A program made the position numbers and the translations under genes. The notes below the pieces were generated by a model that worked only from the letters and a program-made list of their open reading frames with translations, ran no database searches and was not told where the DNA came from. Positions 33,777-46,114 of a stretch of DNA of 64,000 nucleotides are shown one piece after another. The DNA comes from Antitrichia curtipendula (lineage: Eukaryota > Streptophyta > Bryopsida > Hypnales > Leucodontaceae): contig OX579641.1 in assembly GCA_951230915.1 (NCBI GenBank), positions 24,716,254 through 24,780,253 of the forward strand, read 5' to 3'. Position 1 is the first letter of the stretch; every line of letters begins with the position of its first letter.

Positions 33777-34598
33777 GATTGCAAACCTTAATTGAGTTGC
33801 TGAGTTTTCTAACAACTTCTACCAGTTCTTGTTGATTCCCCCAGGTTTTTCCATTGCACTCCCACACACACAAGATTGTCGATTTTTGCACCAAGAGAGG
33901 ACAAAATAGCTTGTGGAAGAGGCAGTGAATACTCTATACTAAGTTTTCAAGCAGGTAAGCTATGTACACTAAAATTGGTAAATAGTGTTGGCTACACTAA
34001 TTGTCAACAATAACACTAATTGTGATTTGCAAGGTTAGTATTTGAACATTATTTGCCCATTCTAACATTATTTTAGCTCTATAGTAAATTTTTTGATGGC
34101 GGGAGGCGGAAATTAGAGTTTCTCAAGGAAGGGCCAGAATTTGACGACGGGAGTTAAGTGCCCTTACACTATTTACACATAAGTTGAAAAATAGTGTTGG
34201 GGGTAAAAACAGGGAACAACACTAATTATCACCCAATACTATTTACCAATTTTAGTTTAGTGATAAAATGAGTAGTTTCTTGCTTTTAGATTCATTTACA
34301 ATTTAAATTGTATAAGAGGCCAGACTTTCAATAAAACTATTTAGGATCTAGGAGAGTGCACTAGGAATCGTCAACTCTTCACTGAAGAATCTTCAGTACT
34401 AGATCTTAGTCTATTGCCAACAGTTTGAGAATTGAGAGTGATTCCTTATTGTCTACAGATTGCAAAGGACAAATCTTAATTGAGTTTCTTATTTTCTAAC
34501 AAATCCCAACAATTCTTCTTGAATCCTTCGGGGTTTTCTATCGCACTCTCGTAGAGCGTGTACACAAGATTATTGAGTTCTTGCACTAGGAGAGGTAT
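33777..34598. repeat. Direct repeat pair flanking a MITE
   Basis: Two diverged copies of about 130 bp (33777-33902 and 34458-34598) share AAT/CCTTAATTGAGTT, GTTTTCTAACAA, TTCTTGTTGA-like text, TTTTC(C/T)ATTGCACTC and CACAAGATT. The MITE at 33967-34257 lies between them. This looks like a local duplication later separated by insertion. Confidence 0.55.
33967..34257. mobile_element. TA-flanked MITE (copy 2), 291 bp
   Basis: The left end CACTAAAATTGGTAAATAG is mirrored by CTATTTACCAATTTTAGTT at the right, each flanked by TA. Repeated (A)ACACTAATT motifs and GGGGGTAAAAACA near the right end are shared with the element at 25659. Noncoding. Confidence 0.7.
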
Positions 34599-36002
34599 TA
34601 TGATACTAATGAAGTAATTCTATTATACCTTGTGGGTAAAGGTTTTCCCAAGGCAAACAATCAAACTACACGCAATTAGTGTGAAAATATTGCAAAATAT
34701 TTCAAGGGAGGCTAGTGAAACTAATGTAAAAGAAATGGATTTTACTAAAACACTTTTGCTAGGCAATATGCCCATAAGCTGTGAGGCCATTTGCTCTTGA
34801 TCCTCTCTAATTTCCATCTTTTCCAGTTGAAGAGAAAATTGTTCACAGCTATCTACAAGGTTTAAAGGATAGTCCCCTTAAGCAGCTACCATTTGTTGCT
34901 AACTTGATGGGACCTCCTTGAAATTAAGCCTTATTTCATTGCAAAACAAAAACAACAATAAAACGAGAAGACAATTTTGCTTTCTATTTTGAGTCTATTG
35001 AATCCATTCATAGTGTTTGGATCAAGGCATAAGGTCAAATTAGGAACCTAATACCAACCTTAAATTGAGGATTTGGGATCATAAAGAATAATATAAGGAA
35101 TTTGAAAATTTCAGAATATGTAGAAAGTTAAAATTGACCGATTCTCATCCAAGTAATTTAAAAAAAAATCTATAATTGATATTTAAAAATATATATAAGA
35201 CAAATAAGTTGAATTTATACCTATAATTGACCTTTTCAATTGATTTGTCAAGTGCATGAACACGATTCCAAAACATGAAATCAATGTCATTGGTCTATGC
35301 ATTAAGATTTGGGAATAAAAGGAACATGAAAGCGATAGTTTAGAGACATCTTTTAAGGAATAAAATTGAAGCTAGGAACTAAATATTAGGATCCTTATTT
35401 GTCATATGTGAATTATCATTTGAAATGTTTGAAAACATGTCAAATAAATTACTTTGTGTGACCACTAAAAATTATTTAAGTTTGTCCTTTTGATATAAAT
35501 CCTTATAAAATAGCTTGTTAACCTTTTAGGTGACTCCGAGAAATTTGTTGAGGCTACTAATCCTTCCAAATTGGGCATAGTAGAATACAATAACATGTTT
35601 TTTGTTACAATTTTTCAAAAATTTAGAACAATTTATATTAAAAAAAATTGGATGTAGCAATTGCATCTTTTTCTTAAATTCCTATAGACTTGTAGAATGT
35701 AGATAGATCCAAAGTTTTAATGAAATTTAGCAATGCTTAACAAATCACAACATAAGGGCATCTATTAATTTCATGTTCAAACACAAGTTGTCTTGTGGAG
35801 GTGCACTAAGGGCTTGAAGACTTGTAACTAGTCATGTAATTAGTTGGTAGCATACACAATGTATAGGACAATATATGCTTTGTATAGATGAATTGACATG
35901 CCTACACAACTCTAATATATAGGACAATATAAATATGCTCTACATAGATGCATTGACTGACCTACACAAGTAATACATATTGCACCCTCAGTGCACACCA
36001 AT
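34599..36002. other. AT-rich intergenic DNA
   Basis: No gene is supported. A local duplication of about 65 bp is visible at 35860-35970 (TATAGGACAATATA, then GATG(A/C)ATTGAC and CCTACACAA, twice). Confidence 0.35.
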
Positions 36003-36043
36003 TTTTATTTTATTTTATTTTATTTTATTTTTAATGAAGTGAC
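36003..36043. repeat. (TTTTA)n microsatellite
   Basis: About seven to eight consecutive TTTTA pentamers. Confidence 0.9.
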
Positions 36044-36379
36044 AAAGTGGCAATATAAAATGTTATAGTGGTGCTTCAAATTTCAACATTCATCCACATA
36101 TTGGATAAAAATATCACATTAGCACATATCACATGTCTATAATTATCTTTTCTTTCACAATCTTGAGATTTCATCCAATAAGTTTTTTAATTTGAAGTTT
36201 TTTGGCTAAAAAATCTTTTTTTTTATACATATTTTTATACAATTTTTTTTTCTGGTGCAATCTAGCAGTATACAATATAAAGTGCCCCCTCAAGCACTAG
36301 TGCACACCGACATCCTAAACAATTGTTAATTGGTAGAAGGCTCAAGAATAGTTTGGGCATTAACAATTGCCCACTTGTA

Positions 36380-36445
36380 AAATGTACACAATTTGTACAT
36401 GCTATTTTTCCATAGCCTTCACTGATGTACAAACAGTGTACATTT
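36380..36445. repeat. Short inverted repeat, 21-bp arms
   Basis: AAATGTACACAATTTGTACAT (36380-36400) is mirrored at 36425-36445 with about two mismatches around a 24-nt loop. Its role is unknown. Confidence 0.65.
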
Positions 36446-36653
36446 CAGGGGTGGACGATTTTAGAGCCCTATGCCAGTTCAACTTCAAAATTTCATAACT
36501 AATTTCAAAAAGCTCCAAAAAATATGAAACGACTTAGGTTAGATGCCAAATCCACTTTTCTTTCAAGGAAAATTTACTGAAAAATATTTCAAGAAGTTTT
36601 CCCTTCCCAAAATTCAGTTTCAGCTTTTAGGTGGGCAATTTGTGGACCTGTTA

Positions 36654-37030
36654 AGGTAGCTGACCTCATTTCGACTAAATAAGCAATTACACATATTTAG
36701 AGCACAGATTGATTCAGTGGAGAAATTTTCCCATGTATAGAAATAGAGTTTAGAAGGATTGAATATTTTTTCAGGATTTTATTTCTCAAAACATAATTAC
36801 TGTGAATTTTTTAGTTGAGGATTTTGTTTGACCTATTATTGTCACATAGGTCTTCCCATTTCCAACCACAAGCTGATTGCAAAATCAACCAAGACTATAG
36901 CCAATCGTAATGCGCCACGATTGCATTGGGAAATGTGCCATAATTAATCACTGTTTTTCTCCTGTTGATTGGAAAGAGAGTAACCTATATAACGAAAATA
37001 GGTCCCTGGTCGGAATGAGGTCGGCTACCT
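36654..37030. mobile_element. MITE with 17-bp-plus TIRs and TA flanks (377 bp)
   Basis: The left AGGTAGCTGACCTCATTTCG is mirrored at the right by CGGAATGAGGTCGGCTACCT, with two mismatches. TA is present on both sides (36652-36653 and 37031-37032). The interior is noncoding. The TA duplication points to Stowaway/mariner-type mobilisation, though the TIR is not a classic Stowaway sequence. Confidence 0.65.
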
Positions 37031-37032
37031 TA

Positions 37033-40000
37033 CCTTAGTGAAGTCACTTGTTACATAACGTCTCAATCAAGAGTTTCAAATTCAAATGCCACATGCAATG
37101 ATGACACTTGAGATGTTGAATGGATGATACATCGCTATTCATTCATGGATCCCGCCAACTGAACTGAAGACATCCATCCCAAGTCTATCTGAGGATGTCG
37201 AATCAGATGAATGCTATCACCTACAACTCGTGGACTACCAACAAAAGCTTGCATCTCCTCCTCTAAGATTCATAGCGGCAATTTGAAAGCTCTAATGCAC
37301 ATCTTTCTTGAAGCTTTTGTTGCCACCAACTCATTGATTGCTAGCTTTAGCCATGCTTGCCATTTGATTTGAGGTAAATACATATTATTCTTCATGTCTT
37401 CTAATAAAGTCATTTCGTTTTTTAGCTTCTACTACGAATATGTTTCTTGTTTCTTGTTAGTTGGACTATGCGTAGTGAAATTGTGAATAGCTCCAAATGC
37501 GTGAGCGTCTGTTGTGAGGTACAGTTCACATCCACGGGCTGTGATAATAATGCAATTGTGAACGTCATCTTAATTACTAACATTTGGAGTACGTGCAATG
37601 TTGACCGCTATCTATAGTTTGTAGTGAAATTGATGGTATGGATTGTTATTCAATGTTAGTACTCGAATATCTAAGAGATTGCAATTGGCTATAGAACGCT
37701 TTTCTAGTATGTATTCTTATCGTGTGCTTAAAAATTTGATTCACATTTAAATTCCAGATCTGAAAACATTTGAAGAGTAATGGATTTTCAAGGACCGAGT
37801 AATTTGAAGAGTATTTATTTATACAATTCTGAGTATAAATTGTATTTTCAAGGACCGAGTACTGAATCAATTGTATTCACTGTTGTGTTTTCAAGGAGTA
37901 CCGGATTGATTGTTTGCTCCCTTTTTCTATTAGACTATATTTTATAAATAAATTTTTAAAATTTTTTCACATTCAAATTTTGAAAATCAGATAATGCAAT
38001 AAGTATATAAACTTTTTATCCTATAAGATCCTAATTTGCAAAATATTGAAATTTGTTTTACCTTAACGAAAATTTGCCAATGAAAATTTGAAGAGGATTC
38101 ATTGTGTCTTCTTAGTACTTGAGGGGTTAATGATTACCAGTAGGTTTCATCTCTAAAAATAGTTTTTTTAACTTCACCAAAAAATTTTAATACTACTATC
38201 AATATCAAATTATCAATTAATAAGACCAAAAGAATTTGTATAAATAGAATTATAAATGTATGCCACAAACTTACAGCCAAAGAATTGTGGTAAGAATAAG
38301 AAAGAATGCATGTACAAATGATTTTATAGAAAGTTATGTAATCTAAAACCTTAAAGATTATAATATTGATTAAATTGAAAGAAAATCAAACTATAAAGTC
38401 AGACTCTTAGTAATATAAAACTAATCAAGTATAGGCTTTAACAATATAATTGCAAGTGAACTTCTTGTCAAATTTAAATACTTAATAATGACCAACTCGA
38501 TCTTTTTAGGTGAAAATAAGGAATCCAAATGTGCTAATTAAAAGATTACAAAAATTAAAGTAATGTTTAGCACCCAACCTTCAGAGCAAACCCATTGTTG
38601 GAGTTTTTGTCCAAATTGGACACATTTATACCATTGCAAAACTCTTGACAAATTGATGGAGCGGACGGGCAATTAGGCAGGGTGGATCAATTAGGTGGAT
38701 CAAATGGGATGGACGGATCAAATGGGACAGACGGGAGAAACTAACGGGTCAAACAGACATTGGGGATGCGCTCAATTTATCATCCCCAGTAAATTTTGAG
38801 ACACTAAATGTCATAGGATGTCCTAAGGGTAGCGGACGTTGGACGTTGGACTTCCAGATGTGATCTTGGATGTCTGGACGTCCGAACAACTTTGGGCAAT
38901 GATGATCCTTTGAATGTTTGATCTGTCGTTTATGATTACCGAAGGGGCTGATTGTTAATGTACATATTTTGTGTGAAAGTCAGAACTAAGCTAAGTAATG
39001 GCTTAGATACGAGTTCATTAGAACATTTCGTTCATTTCAGGTCTTTATTGGTGCAATTTATTTAGAGTCCGTTTCGCTATTGCAAAATGTGTTGGTAGTG
39101 AATTTGCCAAGCAAAATGTAGGTTAGAATTTACAATAGATGAACCATTGATAAATTCCTAAAGATAGGTTCATTCATAGGAAGGTATGGATGCACTCAGA
39201 TAATTCTCAAAAGGTAATGAATTAATCAATCCCTCAAGTTTATGCACAATAAGGAAAGAAGGAAACTCCCCACGTAAACAATTAACAATAGATCAAACTC
39301 TCTTTATTACAATTTAAATCCAGGTTAGTAATTTATCCCATCAATTGTTGATTGCTTCCCATAGCTTTAGCTTTACTTCCTAGCTTCCTTATCGACCTCT
39401 CTAACTTCTCCAATTGTGTAGGTACTATCTTCTATTGATCCTTATTCAATTGTTCCGCATTTCCAATCAATTCTTTTGCTATAGTGACCTTCCATTCTTA
39501 GAATATTCTTTTACAACAACTACTGATTCTCTCCGACAAGTCCCATTTATTTCAACAACACGGTCACTCTTCCATAGACAACTAATCCGACTGACTCTAT
39601 AGGTTCACTTGCAATTCAAGGAATGAAATACTCAATGGCATTATCTCCATAACACATCAACACGTCCCACGCACTCAGTCCATTCACAGTTGATAACACA
39701 ATTAAAACCAATTATAGTTCAACATTAACATTTAATCACAACAATGGTTTATTTCCTCACAAAATTGAATCCATAGATCTAATACTCAGCACCGATAATA
39801 ACATACACCATTGATTCATTATAGTTTCCAACAAAATTTCTACTTTAATTAATTTGCAAGATTACAATTGTTCCATATTTCCACTACAACCTACTCCTCT
39901 AACATCACCCTGGTACAGTACATTCACGATCCAAAACACAAGTACAATAGAAAATTAACACTCCACTCCATCACCAGATTCATATATTCATGTTCCTCTT

Positions 40001-40794
40001 TCTTGCTTGAGTTGCGATGTGCAATTCCGACACAGTTACGAATCTGCATATATTGAACCTGAATTTCAGTTCATGTTCGGACTTGTGCACGTGTTCCAAA
40101 TGCAACGTTCGTTCAAATTCCGCAAGCTTGGAGAACTCTGACTTTTTGTTCTAATCAAACGAGTCCAGTAATCGCACATCACCCAGTCATGACAAGAGAT
40201 TTGGATTTTTCGGCTGGGTTCCATGATTGTTCCGCTTCCGTTAGCTAGGTCACAAATTTGAAGGCTCCCTCTCGGAGTCACCCACGCCACCCAGGCCTGC
40301 GAGAACTCGGTTATGCAACTCCCGTAATAGCTTGAGTTCGACTATTCCTACGTACAGTTGAGAGGATGAATCTGTCGGTGTAGTACTGTCCGTCGGGAGT
40401 TCCCAATGTGGGGACAGAATTTATGGATATGTCGAAGTTTGAGGATTGAAAGGAATTCAGTCCTCTGCTAGGATCCATCTTGACTTGCGATTTGAAGGCC
40501 GGCCTGAATTCGTTTCCACGTCTTTCTTCTCTGACAGATTAATTCCAGAGTTTGTCGCTCTTGCCAATTTCACAATCTGGTTTTTGTCTAATGACTGGTA
40601 TTTTTTGTGTTGGGATTTGAAGAGGCGGAGTACTTGTATTTATTTGTGGTTGTGACGAAGAAGGCCCTTCCTACACCTCGTGAAATCATGTCCTCTTATG
40701 TAGTAAATATTTGACTTGTTCTTTTTAGTATTCGTTGTAGTATTTCTATTTGAAGTCTGAAAGGAACTAAATTATGACTTAATGCAAACCCATG
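37033..40794. other. Intergenic DNA, no gene supported
   Basis: A lone right-end motif of the TTAA family (GAGGGGTTAA) occurs at 38122-38131. Simple local repeats lie at 37785-37900 (TTTTCAAGGACCGAGTA twice) and 38660-38760 (GGATCAAATGGGA variants). The stretch 40050-40660 is richer in GC than its surroundings and holds overlapping open frames on both strands (about 70 residues each). These may be first-exon or relic sequence, but nothing in them could be identified. Confidence 0.35.
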
Positions 40795-40997
40795 CACAAC
40801 AAGAGAAAGGGGTGTTTTAAGTAGTGTCCTAAACATCACGTCTTTTAAGTAACATCTTTTAAGTAAGGTTTTAAGTAAAATTTTACTAAAAAGATAGTCT
40901 TTTTAGTAAAATTTTACTTAAAACCTTACTTAAAAGATGTTACTTAAAAGACGTGATGTTTAGGACACTACTTAAAACACCCCTTTCTCTTGTAGTG
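40795..40997. mobile_element. Palindromic CACTA-like mini-element, 203 bp
   Basis: Two 100-bp arms (40795-40894 and 40898-40997) are perfect inverted copies except for one base near the end (CACA versus CACT), around the 3-nt loop TAG. The right terminus read inward is CACTACAAGAGAAAGGGG, a CACTA-type end. The 3-bp direct repeat ATG flanks the unit (40792-40794 and 40998-41000), matching CACTA target duplication. CTTTTAAGTAA-like motifs repeat along the arm. Transcribed, it would give a long perfect hairpin suited to small-RNA production. Confidence 0.85.
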
Positions 40998-41000
40998 ATG

Positions 41001-42559
41001 AGAGCATGTCTATTAATTTCAAGGCTACAATGGGTAAAGGAGTATGAAACAGAGTTCACTGTAAGGAGCAGACTCAATGTTTCATTTGTTGACCTCATTT
41101 GTAGAGAAGCCTAATGGAGTGATGGAGATGCACCTGGTCTCTTTGTCATTGCGACTGTTGGATGGATCTCCTCTTGAGCATTGGAGGTTCCAATTATACC
41201 CACTATCCAGCAAAATTCGCGAGTGTAGAATAAATTTACCGCTTGAGTTATGAATTTTCTTTAAACCAAATATTTTTGCTATTATAGATGTTACGGTCTA
41301 TCTATGCCCATAGTTGTGGTGTGATTTTATGGATTTCTTGTGGTATATTTTGATTACTCGAGCTATTTTTGACCTTGTCTTGAATAGGATAATGTCTTAG
41401 ATATTGGTATGGACAACTGGCTTGCTTGAATTTTTGGGGGAGTTGTTTTATAAATTGCTTTGAGGCATTATTTGGAGTTTGAAGGATGGTTGGGGATTTT
41501 AAGTAGAAGTGGACTATTTGGATATTAAATTTCCGTCACTTGGGTTTTAACTTTTAAACTAGAGATGGATATGTTTGAAGCAATAGACCTAAAAGACATG
41601 TTGCAAAGACATCAGTGTTTGAAGTTTAAGGACTATGCACTTGTCTTGGCATCAATTGACTATTATGGAACAACTAAAAGCAAACATCTTTGAATTAAGA
41701 GGCCAAGAAGATGCACTCACTAAGGACATGTTGTTTGAAGTCTAAATCGAGACTATGCCGAACCTTCCTAGCTTGTATTGAGGATTTTGAGCATGCAGGG
41801 ACAGTGATGACTTGAATGGTTGTCTTGATTTAAAGAGGGTTTACAAATTCAAAGCTTACTTCATTTGGTGTTCAACATGTGATTATGCATTGCACCCATT
41901 TGGTAATTCTATTAAATCTAAGGCTAAAAGTAAGGTAATTTAATAATAGGAACCATGGTCCAATGATTTTTTGAATGCATTTAGGGTAGTATTCATTATT
42001 TATTGTTGATATTCTTTGTTTGATATTTCCGATGTTTCCAATTGAGGGAAAATTTTACACATGTGTTTTTTCCTTGTTATCAAGACCTTTATTGCTACCA
42101 ATCACAACTTGGTGAAAGCAAGTTCTATGAGTGCGATTTGAGCAATCATCTCTATTTCTAAATGGTGCGATTTCTTTAACCCCAATTTGTATGTGAGATT
42201 ATCAAAACCACTATTGTAGAAGAATTTCATAATGATATATTCCTCCTATTGTGCAATTTAAAAAAATCTTAATTGGCCAATGTTAGAGTAACAAGTAAGT
42301 AGTATCTTTCCTCTTGCGGAACATGAGACTCCTAAAAGGAATTGACTTGTTTTTTGAGTCCATTCAATTAAAATAAGTGTTTTCTGAACCTGCAATGAAA
42401 GAACAAATGTGTCGGAGCAAGAAAGTTGGCTGCAAATGCAATCCATGCATGCAAATTAACAGGTGACTGTGTTTAATTATTTTAAGAAACCTGAGCTCGG
42501 GATAGTCACTTCCAAATAGGGAATTCAATCATTTCTGCTGATGCAAAATGGAACTGATT
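41001..42559. other. Intergenic DNA, no gene supported
   Basis: Only short unrelated open frames. No repeat or RNA gene was recognised. Confidence 0.35.
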
Positions 42560-42800
42560 TCGATCAATGCTGGCTCAGCTTGGAGAACTGATTGGCAAGA
42601 CCTTTGATCGTTGTTCAACTGAACAAACGAGACTTGTTTTCGTCCATTCTTGCTTCCCTCCCTCAACACGACTTCCCATGGCCGGCCTCGCAAAAAAAGA
42701 ATTCGCATTGGATCAATACCTCGCCATTGATCCGATGCTATGCTTGCATTTGATCATTCCAACCCCACGCTTCTTGAGGTGATTTCTTGCGAGCAGTTTT

Positions 42801-42881
<81 letters not shown>

Positions 42882-44289
42882 TATTTGCTTAGGTACATTC
42901 AATAGTAGCGTTGAGTTTGGAATTTTGATCGTTTTGCAGCTGTTTTGTCGAGAGTTTTGGTTGCGAAATGGTCGTTATCTTTTGGTTTCAACGTTAGTTC
43001 GTTGTTTTGTTAGCGTTTTCTTAAGATTTGAGATTGTGCTAGCGTGGAGTCGTGGAAATTTTTAGTCCTTAATTTAGACTGTGTCCTCATGAATTTGCAC
43101 GTAAGCTTGCTTACCTTTGGATGGTGGTGTACATTGAATATTTATCCTATTGCGCATCCTGTTTTGTCGCTTCATTTTTTGTACAGTGAGTACTCTGAAG
43201 TCAAACTAAGCTGTGCTTTTGTAATCTTTGCTGGTAATGGAAGTGCTGATGAGTTTTCTTACAAGCTACGCGCAGCCAGTGGCCGCCCCCTCTTTTGTGA
43301 TGAGTTATATCGTACAATTAGACACGTGTATTGGTCAAGTAAAACAATGACAGAGAATTTGAGTAAGCCATGAAATTGCTTTCTGAACTTGACATGCTGG
43401 CTGTTTCTTGCATTGTCAAAAGCTGACAGACCCTAGAGAGAATTAGGACAGAGGTTGGCTTCGTGTGTGTCTGCCCGAGACTCCACACTTTGTCAGGATC
43501 TTGAGATGCTGGAGATGCACGGAGGATGAGTTGTATTGTCCATAAAAGTTGCACTGTACGTCAGTTGTGTTTTCCAAGCTAGGTGTTAATTTACTAATGT
43601 GACATCGTGTACGTCCTAATAGGTTACTTGAATTTGAGCGGATTAGGTTACCAGACAGTTGTTTTTGGTTTTGAGTACTTTGTGATTTTGGTATTGCGCC
43701 ATGCCTAAGAGTGTTGTCAAGCTCTTCTCTCTTTTTAATATAAGCTTTTTCTGTGTCTTATAGATGCACTGTCTCTGTAGTTGAACTCTTCGGTCTTGCA
43801 TTTCTTAGGTTAACCTAACTGCATCTCGGCTACTCTAGTAGCTTTTACTCGTCTGACGATACAGACGCTTGATTTGAAGAAACTCATTCGAAGTACTGTT
43901 CAATTTTTAGCAGATTAGGTTACAGTACTTTGAATTTGAGCGGATTGAGAAGGAACAATCTAGTTTCATTTTCATTTCATTGGGGTTTATCGATAGGGTT
44001 TAGGGTTTGAGGTCCTTTTCTATCAAAGAAAGTGCAACTGTTTAGAAACTTGGATGCTTATCTCAATTATTGGCTCATTGTGTTACTGGTCACCAGATGG
44101 TTCAGAACATGGTATGGACTAAATTAGTGCGCTTGTCGCTCGCAGTTAGAGCATACTTCCGCATTACCTGCATTGACACAAGTTTCCAGATTTATCTTTT
44201 GTGTCCATGTTTCCTTTCCCTTTGCAGACTGTAATCAAGATGTTACTACTGTAACCGCGAAGAAAACAAGAATCTGAAGGTGAGCACCC
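42560..44289 (+). other. Possible 5' exons and introns of the ThrE-like locus
   Basis: From about 42560 the sequence loses its extreme AT bias and carries exon-like segments. A TTTGCAG acceptor at about 44221-44227 and an AAG|GTGAGC donor at about 44279 bound a short candidate exon just upstream of the ThrE-like region. This suggests a former spliced 5' part, mainly untranslated. No confident coding exon can be named. Confidence 0.3.
42805..42880. repeat. (TG)38 microsatellite
   Basis: An uninterrupted dinucleotide run of 76 bp preceded by a T tract. Cys-Val or His-Thr open frames across it are artefacts. Confidence 0.97.
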
Positions 44290-45590
44290 ATGTTTTCCGA
44301 CAGCGTGAAGGAGAAGCTGCTTAGAAGGTATCAGGGAAGGTATCAGGGAAGCCTGACATCGCTGATGGAAATCGTCTCTCGGTGGATGGATCCAGCAGAA
44401 ATATCAAAAGAAGGTCTTACAATGAGGCGGAAATTATATCAAAACTACAAGCTAAACCTCGATGTCGACAAGCTTGGTCGGGGAAATGATCTTGCAAATA
44501 GGGTGGGGAATGAGGGTGCTCCTTTGTCGTTAACATAGTGGAGACTGAAGGCAATTGCAAGTGCCCTTCCTTAATTCAGAAAATGGTGGCGACTGTTTGC
44601 GCTTCCTCTCTCAGCAGCCATGCCCTCGCTGCTCTTCTGCAACGGAAGTCTGTGGGACGCCCTCTTCTCCTTCTTTCTCGGTTTGGGAGTTGGTCTCTTG
44701 CTCATCCTTTCATCCAAGTCAACTCTTGACACAAGTGTATTGGAGTTTATAGCAGATCTTGTTGTTTTGTTTCTGGCACGAATTTTCCAGCAAAAGGCAT
44801 GAGCTTTGCAATGGCGCTCTCCGCCCTGTCGCAACTCCTTCCAGAGTTCCAGGTTTGACACTCATCCTTGGTGTGAGCGAGATGGTGACAAAGTCACATG
44901 TGACGGGAACGTCACGCAGCATGTACGCTCTTTTCTCTGCTTTGCAGTTTGGCTTTGGACTAGAAAGGGGAATTTTTTTGGTGGTATGGGCACCGAAACC
45001 CGTCCCTGCCAAATGCGTGTCCCGAACTGTCGCTATCTGGATCAAGCTCATTTGTTTTTGTGGATGCACATTCGCCTCAAACGTCTTATTGAACGCAAGG
45101 CTGGACCAGTGGCCAGGAATGGCCATTGCCTTCTTGGTGAGCTACATGACCTCCGAGGCGACAAGTCTGAAGCTGTCGTCAACTGTGTCATCTGTGGTCT
45201 CTGGCTTTGCAGTGGAAATTACAAAGCGGAAGGACGTACTCTCGATTCCCTGGAACCTGCCCCTTGTGATGGTTCTCTTGGGCATTTTGCTGTTGGTTAC
45301 CGACAGCACTGGCGTCCAAGGAGTGACAGCCATGCTTGAGGATGATGTTCTGTCAAGACTGGCCTTTGTTTTTGACATGACCATGGATGCATGATGCATC
45401 ACACTTGGCTTGTTGTTAGCAAAGATTGCTCTGCTGTCGGCACTCCTCGGCAGAAATCGGCCAATCGAAGAGCAAGAGAAGGACACTTCGCCACAGGAGC
45501 TGGAGCGAGACCGGCCGGAGGTAGACTAGCTATTATTTTGACTCCTCGGATTCTGACATTGAGGAAGACATGGCAACTGGAGGTGAGTTT
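44290..45590 (+). pseudogene. ThrE/PRM10-like membrane exporter, broken copy
   Basis: The ThrE family (DUF1212) comprises multi-span proteins known as threonine/serine exporters in bacteria and as PRM10-like proteins in fungi. Here a frame at 44575-44799 gives LSAAMPSLLFCNGSLWDALF and LGLGVGLLLI, then VLEFIADLVVLFLARIF, the first membrane block of the conserved domain. After a frameshift, 44850-45391 continues with VPGLTLILGVSEMVTKSHV, GTSRSMYALFSALQFGFGL, NARLDQWPGMAIAFLVSYM and PLVMVLLGILLL, the family's second half. An in-frame TGA (45392-45394) precedes the last span, CITLGLLLAKIALLSALLG. A further shift leads to an acidic tail (DSSDSDIEED) that ends at a GGTGAG donor-like site near 45580. 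Two stops also break the N-terminal part (44536 and 44572). The repeated lesions indicate a pseudogene, unless undetected introns remove them. The usual N-terminal cytoplasmic domain was not found. Confidence 0.65.
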
Positions 45591-46114
45591 TGTTTTGTTT
45601 TGTAGAGAGCTATGGAATATTGTTTGCCTGTTTTACAATCACTAGCAGAAAAACAGTCCGGCAGATCAATTAGGAAGAGTAATAGCCCTCTTTGTAGTAT
45701 ACCGTACATGCGAAGAATGAACCCTGTCATGATGGATCACATCAAAGAAGTGAGACTTACCTTAGCGTTTTTCAGTGCCTCCTTAGAATTGTTAGGCAAC
45801 AAAACCTAATTTTGACACTTGGAGCATTGAGTTCAGTTTCTATTGTTGTATACTGGCTACTTTTTTTAAATTATTGTAACACATGGAGATTCTAACGAAA
45901 CTAAGCGTGCAATATTTAAATATTGTATGATACGCAAGTTCTGATATTTACATTCCCAAATTTAATAGGTGCTGCTCATCATCAAAGTTTGTCCTTTTGT
46001 CCTGGTTGAAATAACTTAGTTCGCCCTTGCTGCTCTTCATAATCTCTTTGCCCACTAAATGGATGTAAATACAGCCTTTTTGCACTGTAGTTTAACTCAC
46101 AAAGTCTACATTAC
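45591..46114. other. Flank of the ThrE-like pseudogene
   Basis: A short plus-strand frame at 45650-45760 (GRSIRKSNSPLCSIPYMRRM) could be a last exon of the same former gene. Otherwise no feature. Confidence 0.25.

Noticed and set aside
42713..43065. Open frames encoding long Cys-Val or His-Thr runs on both strands
   Set aside because: They are translations of the TG microsatellite and have no other protein-like content.
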